Translations under genes and position numbers: made by a program
In this document: one piece after another, positions 48,587-54,084 of the stretch
Layout of the letters: each line of letters opens with the position of its first letter
How positions within the stretch are numbered: position 1 is the first letter of the stretch
DNA from: an uncultured Oscillibacter sp.
Lineage (GTDB): Bacteria; Bacillota; Clostridia; Oscillospirales; Oscillospiraceae
Assembly: GCA_910583785.1 (NCBI GenBank)
Contig: CAJTZK010000014.1
Span: 1 to 54,084, forward strand
Direction of reading: 5' to 3'
DNA: 54,084 bases
Notes under the pieces: model-generated
The model's database searches: none
The model's input: the letters and a program-made list of their open reading frames with translations, nothing else
What the model was told of the DNA's origin: nothing

Positions 48587-50143
48587 ATGAAAAAAGTTCG
48601 CGTCATCACTGCGGAAGAGGCGGCGCTGATGGTCAAGGACGGCGACACCGTCACCACGGGCGGATTCGTCAGCTGTGCCTGCCCCGAGGCGCTGACCAAG
48701 GCCCTGGAGCAGCGGTATGTGGAGACGGGACACCCCAGGGACCTGACCCTCTTCTTCGCTGCGGGCCAGGGCCACCGGGATGGCACCGGAGGCGACCACT
48801 TTGGCCACGAGGGCATGTGCAAACGGGTGGTTGGCGGCCACTGGGACCGGGCCGCCAAACTGGGCGAGCTGGCCCTGGCCAATAAGCTGGAAGCCTATAA
48901 CCTGCCCCAGGGCGTCATCACCCACATGTACCGGGACATCGCGGCCCACAACATCGGGACCATCACCCACGTGGGCCTGTACACCTTCGTAGACCCCCGG
49001 AACGGCGGCGGCAAGCTGAACGAGTGCACGAAAGAGGACCTGGTGAAGGTCGTGAATATTGAGGGCGAGGAGCGGCTCCTCTACAAGCCCATCCCCATCA
49101 ACGTCTGCCTGATCCGGGGCAGCTACGCCGACGAGTACGGCAACTGCACGGTGCACCGGGAAATCGGCCCCCTGGACGTCACCGCCCAGTGCCAGGCCAC
49201 CAAGAACTCCGGGGGCATCGTCATCGTCCAGGTGGAGAAGATCGTCCAGGGCGGCACCCTGGACCCCCGGTTGGTGAAAATCCCCGGCATCTACGTGGAC
49301 GCCATCGTCGTCGGCTCTCCGGAGGACAACAACCAGTGCTTAGGGATGCCCTATGACGGGGCCCTCAGCGGCGAGTTCCGCATCCCCGTGGACGACATTC
49401 CCTCCATCCCCCTGGACGCCAAGAAGATCCTGGCCCGCCGGGCCGCCATGGAGCTGCCCCAGGACGCCATCGTGAACCTGGGCACCGGGGCGCCGGAGAA
49501 GATCGCCAACGTGGCGGCGGAGGAGGGCATCTCCGACAAGATGACCCTCACCGTGGAGGCCGGGAGCATCGCGGGCGTGCCCTATGGCGGCACCCAGTTC
49601 GGCGGCGCGGCCAACTCCATGGCCATCCTGGACCACAACGTCCAGTTCGACTTCTACCAGGGCGGCGGCCTGGACGTGGCCTTCTTAGGGCTGGCGGAGA
49701 CGGCTCCCAACGGGGATTTGAACGTCTCCAAGTTCGGCACCCGCCTGGCGGGCGCGGGCGGCTTCATCGACATTACCCAGAACGCGAAAAAAGTGGTCTA
49801 CTGCGGCACCTTTACCGCCAAGGGACTGAAGACCGAGTGCCGGGACGGCAAGCTGGTCATCACCCAGGAGGGCGCGAAGAAAAAGTTTGTCAACCAGGTG
49901 GAGCACATCACCTTCTCCGGCACCTATGCCAACAAGGTGGGCCAGCCGGTGCTCTACGTCACGGAGCGGGCGGTGTTCGAACTCCGGCCCGAGGGCGTGA
50001 CCCTCATCGAGATTGCCCCGGGCATCGACCTCCAGACCCAGGTGCTGGACCAGATGGAGTTCATGCCGCAGATCAGCGAGGACCTGAAGCTCATGGACGA
50101 GCGCATCTTCCGTGACGAGCTGATGGGCTTAGCGAACGACTGA
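48587..50143 (+). CDS. Acyl-CoA:carboxylate CoA-transferase (propionate CoA-transferase family)
   Basis: 518 residues, a fused two-half family I CoA-transferase. The N-terminal half has TVTTGGFVSCACPEALTKAL. The C-terminal half has VNLGTGAPEKIANVAAEEG and the active-site glutamate in TLTVEAGSIAGVP. It forms CoA esters by exchange through a glutamyl-CoA intermediate. Beside a 4-hydroxybutyryl-CoA dehydratase it could activate 4-hydroxybutyrate, in the role Cat2 has elsewhere, or make butyrate from butyryl-CoA. The ATG at 48587 follows AAAGGAG with 10-base spacing. Confidence 0.88.
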   Translation: MKKVRVITAEEAALMVKDGDTVTTGGFVSCACPEALTKALEQRYVETGHPRDLTLFFAAGQGHRDGTGGDHFGHEGMCKRVVGGHWDRAAKLGELALANKLEAYNLPQGVITHMYRDIAAHNIGTITHVGLYTFVDPRNGGGKLNECTKEDLVKVVNIEGEERLLYKPIPINVCLIRGSYADEYGNCTVHREIGPLDVTAQCQATKNSGGIVIVQVEKIVQGGTLDPRLVKIPGIYVDAIVVGSPEDNNQCLGMPYDGALSGEFRIPVDDIPSIPLDAKKILARRAAMELPQDAIVNLGTGAPEKIANVAAEEGISDKMTLTVEAGSIAGVPYGGTQFGGAANSMAILDHNVQFDFYQGGGLDVAFLGLAETAPNGDLNVSKFGTRLAGAGGFIDITQNAKKVVYCGTFTAKGLKTECRDGKLVITQEGAKKKFVNQVEHITFSGTYANKVGQPVLYVTERAVFELRPEGVTLIEIAPGIDLQTQVLDQMEFMPQISEDLKLMDERIFRDELMGLAND

Positions 50144-50337
50144 GTCCAAGGGGGACTGCGTCCCCCTTAGACGCTCCGCCGCGCCGTTGACGCGGCTCCG
50201 CTGAACCCCCTCACATTCGCACGGCGAACGTGGCGCGCCCCATGGCGCGGGCAGTGGAGTTCCGGCCAGGCAAAGCCTGCCCCGGAACGGATTTGAGGGG
50301 TGTGGCAATGCCCCATTAAAACTAGGAGGAAATAAAA
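50144..50337. repeat. Intergenic hairpins before the dehydratase gene
   Basis: AAGGGGGAC-TGC-GTCCCCCTT (50148-50168) is a strong hairpin. A close relative is at 51891-51917 in the next-but-one gap. Further GC-rich palindromes (CGTTCGCCGTGCG-like) follow. No gene is seen. Confidence 0.6.
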
Positions 50338-51813
50338 ATGGCCTTAATGACCCCCCAAGAATACATCGAGAGCCTGCGCAAGCTGAAGACCCGCGTCTAC
50401 ATGTTCGGCGAGGAGATCAAGAACTGGGTGGACCACCCCATGATCCGCCCCTCCATCAACTGCGTCGCCATGACCTACGCCCTGGCCCAGGACCCCCAGT
50501 ACGCGGATCTCATGACCGTGAAGTCCAGCCTGACGGGCCGCACCGTCAACCGCTTCACCCACCTCCACCAGTCCACCGAGGACCTCATCAACAAGGTGAA
50601 GATGCAGCGCCTGCTGGGTCAGAAGACCGCTTCCTGCTTCCAGCGCTGCGTGGGCATGGACGCCTTCAACGCCGTCTTCTCCTCTACCTATGAAATCGAC
50701 GAGAAATACGGCACCCACTACCACGAGAACTTCAAAAACTTCATCACCATGGTCCAGGACAACGACCTCACCGTGGACGGGGCCATGACGGACCCCAAGG
50801 GCGACCGCTCCAAGGCCCCCAGCCAGCAGGCGGACCCGGACATGTACGTCCACGTGGTGGAGCGCCGTCCCGACGGCATCGTGGTCTGCGGCGCCAAGTG
50901 CCACCAGACCGGCTCCATCAACTCCCACTGGCACATCTTCATGCCCACCATCTCCATGGGCGAGGCGGATAAGGACTGGGCCGTCTCCTTCGCCTGCCCC
51001 ACCGACGCCGAGGGCATGTACATGATCTACGGCCGCCAGTCCTGCGACACCCGGAAGCTGGAAGAGGGCGCGTCCATCGACGTGGGCAACGCCAAGTTCG
51101 GCGGCCAGGAGGCCCTGGTGGTGCTGGACCACGTGTTCATCCCCAACGAGTACATTTTCCTCAACGGCGAGTATGAGTTCGCGGGCATGATCGTGGAGCG
51201 CTTCGCGGGCTACCACCGCCAGAGCTACGGCGGGTGCAAGGTCGGCGTTGGCGACGTGGTCATTGGAGCCACGGCCCTGGCCGCCGAGTACAACGGCGTG
51301 GAAAAGGCCTCCGCCGTCAAGGATAAGCTCATCGAGATGACCCACCTGAACGAGACCCTCTACTGCTGCGGCATCGCCTGCTCCTCCCAGGGCTTCAAGA
51401 CCAAGGCGGGCAATTACCAGATTGACCTCCTGCTGGCCAACGTCTGCAAGCAGAACGTCACCCGCTTCCCCTATGAGATCGTGCGCCTGGCCGAGGACGT
51501 GGCGGGCGGCCTGATGGTCACCATGCCCGCCCAGAAGGACTTCGAGTCCGGCACCGTGGTGGGCCGGAACGGCGAGACCATCGGGGACATCTGCAACAAG
51601 TTCTTCGCCGCCCGGGAGGGCGTCTCCACCGAGGACCGCCAGCGCATCATGCGCTTCCTGGAGAATATGTGCCTGGGCGCGGCGGCGGTAGGCTACCGCA
51701 CGGAGTCCATGCACGGCGCGGGCTCTCCCCAGGCCCAGCGCATCATGATTGCCCGCCAGGGGAACATCCAGGGCAAGAAGCAGCTGGCCAAGGACATCGC
51801 GGGCATCCAGTGA
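50338..51813 (+). CDS. abfD: 4-Hydroxybutyryl-CoA dehydratase / vinylacetyl-CoA isomerase
   Basis: 491 residues, HpaB-like flavoprotein. Cluster ligands match the characterised Clostridium aminobutyricum enzyme with a one-residue offset: C100 and C104 (SCFQRC), and H293 with C300 (YHRQSYGGC). This separates a true [4Fe-4S]/FAD radical dehydratase from plain 4-hydroxyphenylacetate hydroxylases. It converts 4-hydroxybutyryl-CoA to crotonyl-CoA, feeding the acyl-CoA dehydrogenase downstream. It is expected to be oxygen-sensitive and cytosolic. AGGAGG precedes the ATG. Confidence 0.93.
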   Translation: MALMTPQEYIESLRKLKTRVYMFGEEIKNWVDHPMIRPSINCVAMTYALAQDPQYADLMTVKSSLTGRTVNRFTHLHQSTEDLINKVKMQRLLGQKTASCFQRCVGMDAFNAVFSSTYEIDEKYGTHYHENFKNFITMVQDNDLTVDGAMTDPKGDRSKAPSQQADPDMYVHVVERRPDGIVVCGAKCHQTGSINSHWHIFMPTISMGEADKDWAVSFACPTDAEGMYMIYGRQSCDTRKLEEGASIDVGNAKFGGQEALVVLDHVFIPNEYIFLNGEYEFAGMIVERFAGYHRQSYGGCKVGVGDVVIGATALAAEYNGVEKASAVKDKLIEMTHLNETLYCCGIACSSQGFKTKAGNYQIDLLLANVCKQNVTRFPYEIVRLAEDVAGGLMVTMPAQKDFESGTVVGRNGETIGDICNKFFAAREGVSTEDRQRIMRFLENMCLGAAAVGYRTESMHGAGSPQAQRIMIARQGNIQGKKQLAKDIAGIQ

Positions 51814-52012
51814 GGCGGAAGAAATTCCGCTCTGCTGCGTCCCCGTCTAGCGGCGGGGACTCCGCCCGCTCCATTCCTTCCGCCTCTTTTCAAGAGGGGA
51901 CTGGCGTCCCCCCCTTGAGCATTCCCCCTCCCCTGCGGGGGGACGGGGGCTTTAGGAAGCCTACAACGGTAGTCCCATTATTTTTATTCTACATAAAAGG
52001 AGAGAACATCAC
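51814..52012. repeat. Intergenic repeats before the acyl-CoA dehydrogenase gene
   Basis: The gap contains GCGGAAGAAATTCCGC, CCCCGTCTAGCGGCGGGG and CAAGAGGGGAC-TGGC-GTCCCCCCCTTG (51891-51917), the last related to 50148-50168. An AT-rich segment before the ribosome site (TTATTTTTATTCTACATAAA) may hold a promoter, but no clear -35/-10 pair was found. Confidence 0.55.
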
Positions 52013-53152
<1,140 letters not shown>

Positions 53153-53170
53153 GAGGAGGAAGAAACGACT

Positions 53171-53971
53171 ATGAAGATCATTGTTTGTGTGAAGCAGGTC
53201 CCCGATACCTCCGGCAAGGTGGCCGTCAATCCCGACGGCACCTTGAACCGGGCTTCCATGCAGACCATCACGAACCCCGACGACATGAACGCCGTGGAGG
53301 CCGCCCTGAAGCTGAAGGACGAAACGGGCTGCAAGGTCACCGTGGTCACCATGGGCCCCCCTCCCGCGGCCTCCATGCTCCGGGAGCTGATGGCCATGGG
53401 CGCGGACGAGGGCGTCCTGGTCTCCGCCCGGGAGTTCGGCGGCTCCGACACCTACGCCACCTCCCAGATTCTCGCCGCCGCCATTGACACCATCGGCGTG
53501 GAAAAGGACGACGTGGTCATGTGCGGCCGCCAGGCCATCGACGGCGACACCGCCCAGGTGGGTCCCCAGATTGCCGAGAAGCTGAACCTGCCCCAGGTGA
53601 CCTACGCCGCCGACATCCACAAGGACGGGGAAAACATCACTGTCAAGCGGATGCTGGAAGACGGCTATATGACCATCAAAGTCAAGACCCCCTGCCTCCT
53701 GACCTGCATCAAGGAGCTGAACAACCCCCGTTATATGTCCATCGGCGGCATCTACGAGACCTACAACAAGCCCCTGGCGACCTTCGACTTTGAAAAGCTC
53801 AAGGACCACAAGCTCATTGACCCCTCCACCATCGGCCTGAAGGGCTCCCCCACCAACATCTTCAAGAGCTTCACCCCGCCCCAGAAGGGCGCGGGCATGA
53901 TGCTGGAGGGCGACGGCAAGGAGACCTGCGAGAAGCTGGCTTCCATCCTGGCCGGCAAACACATTATCTGA
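53171..53971 (+). CDS. etfB: Electron transfer flavoprotein beta subunit
   Basis: 266 residues, FixA/EtfB fold. MKIIVCVKQVPDTSGKV begins the chain. The diagnostic MCGRQAIDGDTAQVGPQIAEKL, LPQVTYAADI and TPCLLTCIKELNNPRYMS follow. It binds NADH and, with EtfA, FAD, delivering electrons to the acyl-CoA dehydrogenase encoded just upstream. GAGGAGGAAG precedes the ATG. Confidence 0.95.
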   Translation: MKIIVCVKQVPDTSGKVAVNPDGTLNRASMQTITNPDDMNAVEAALKLKDETGCKVTVVTMGPPPAASMLRELMAMGADEGVLVSAREFGGSDTYATSQILAAAIDTIGVEKDDVVMCGRQAIDGDTAQVGPQIAEKLNLPQVTYAADIHKDGENITVKRMLEDGYMTIKVKTPCLLTCIKELNNPRYMSIGGIYETYNKPLATFDFEKLKDHKLIDPSTIGLKGSPTNIFKSFTPPQKGAGMMLEGDGKETCEKLASILAGKHII

Positions 53972-53989
53972 GAAGGGAGTATATAGAAC

Positions 53990-54084
53990 ATGTCTACTTT
54001 CAACAGTGCGGATATCGCTGCCTTCAAGGACGTTTGGGTCTTCTGCGAGCAGCGCGAGGGCAAGCTGATGCCCACCGACTTCGA
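53990..54084 (+). CDS. etfA: Electron transfer flavoprotein alpha subunit (5' part)
   Basis: Only the first 31 codons are in the window. MSTFNSADIAAFKDVWVFCE followed by QREGKL matches the start of clostridial EtfA. It follows etfB by 18 bases with AAGGGAG upstream. The rest lies beyond the right edge. Confidence 0.88.
   Translation, partial: MSTFNSADIAAFKDVWVFCEQREGKLMPTDF

Overview
The window looks like a chromosomal segment of a high-GC, spore-forming, butyrate-producing member of the Clostridia, most likely Oscillospiraceae (Flavonifractor/Lawsonibacter/Oscillibacter-like). This is inferred from a Firmicutes-type addB-addA pair, a GerA-family spore gene (spoVAF) behind a sigma-G-like promoter, strong GGAGG ribosome sites, many TTGACA-N17-TATAAT promoters, a PBSX-like structural cluster, and a crotonase / CoA-transferase / 4-hydroxybutyryl-CoA dehydratase / acyl-CoA dehydrogenase / EtfBA cluster. 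No species assignment is possible from sequence reading alone.

Layout. 1-7.2 kb: phospho-sugar mutase, a 48-aa protein and an EF-G-like GTPase, then an orphan structured RNA of about 315 nt (5031-5345) with its own promoter, then an ECF sigma/anti-sigma pair. 7.2-12.3 kb (minus): carA followed by a single reading frame that fuses the carbamoyl-phosphate synthase large subunit to diaminopimelate epimerase (CarB-DapF). 12.6-17.1 kb: spoVAF, a compact candidate type I toxin-antitoxin locus (25-aa ORF plus convergent antisense RNA, each with a near-perfect promoter), a second orphan small RNA (15232-15328), and DUF1905, YihY/BrkB and Spx/ArsC-like genes. 17.1-18.7 kb: a sirtuin, two tRNA-Leu genes and a 66-aa protein.

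19.1-31.8 kb (minus): seventeen tightly packed, intact genes for a DNA-packaging, contractile-tailed particle (terminase, portal, protease, capsid, connectors, sheath, tube, baseplate). There is no integrase, repressor, replication, lysis or tail-fibre gene, and a 290-aa disordered protein sits where a tape measure should be. This resembles a domesticated PBSX-like element or a gene-transfer-agent candidate. It is followed divergently by addB-addA.

38.9-47.1 kb: DUF378 protein, M29 aminopeptidase, gamma-carbonic-anhydrase-like protein, AI-2E-type permease, an XRE regulator with three phased operators controlling a DUF3169 membrane protein, a DUF4177 protein, and an ECF sigma/anti-sigma/membrane-protein operon. 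47.6-54.1 kb: the butyrate cluster crt, CoA-transferase, abfD-like dehydratase, acyl-CoA dehydrogenase, etfB and the start of etfA. These enzymes fit conversion of 4-hydroxybutyrate, as its CoA ester, through crotonyl-CoA to butyryl-CoA, with the last step by the Bcd-Etf complex. Intergenic regions carry several families of dispersed GC-rich repeats and one MITE-like element.
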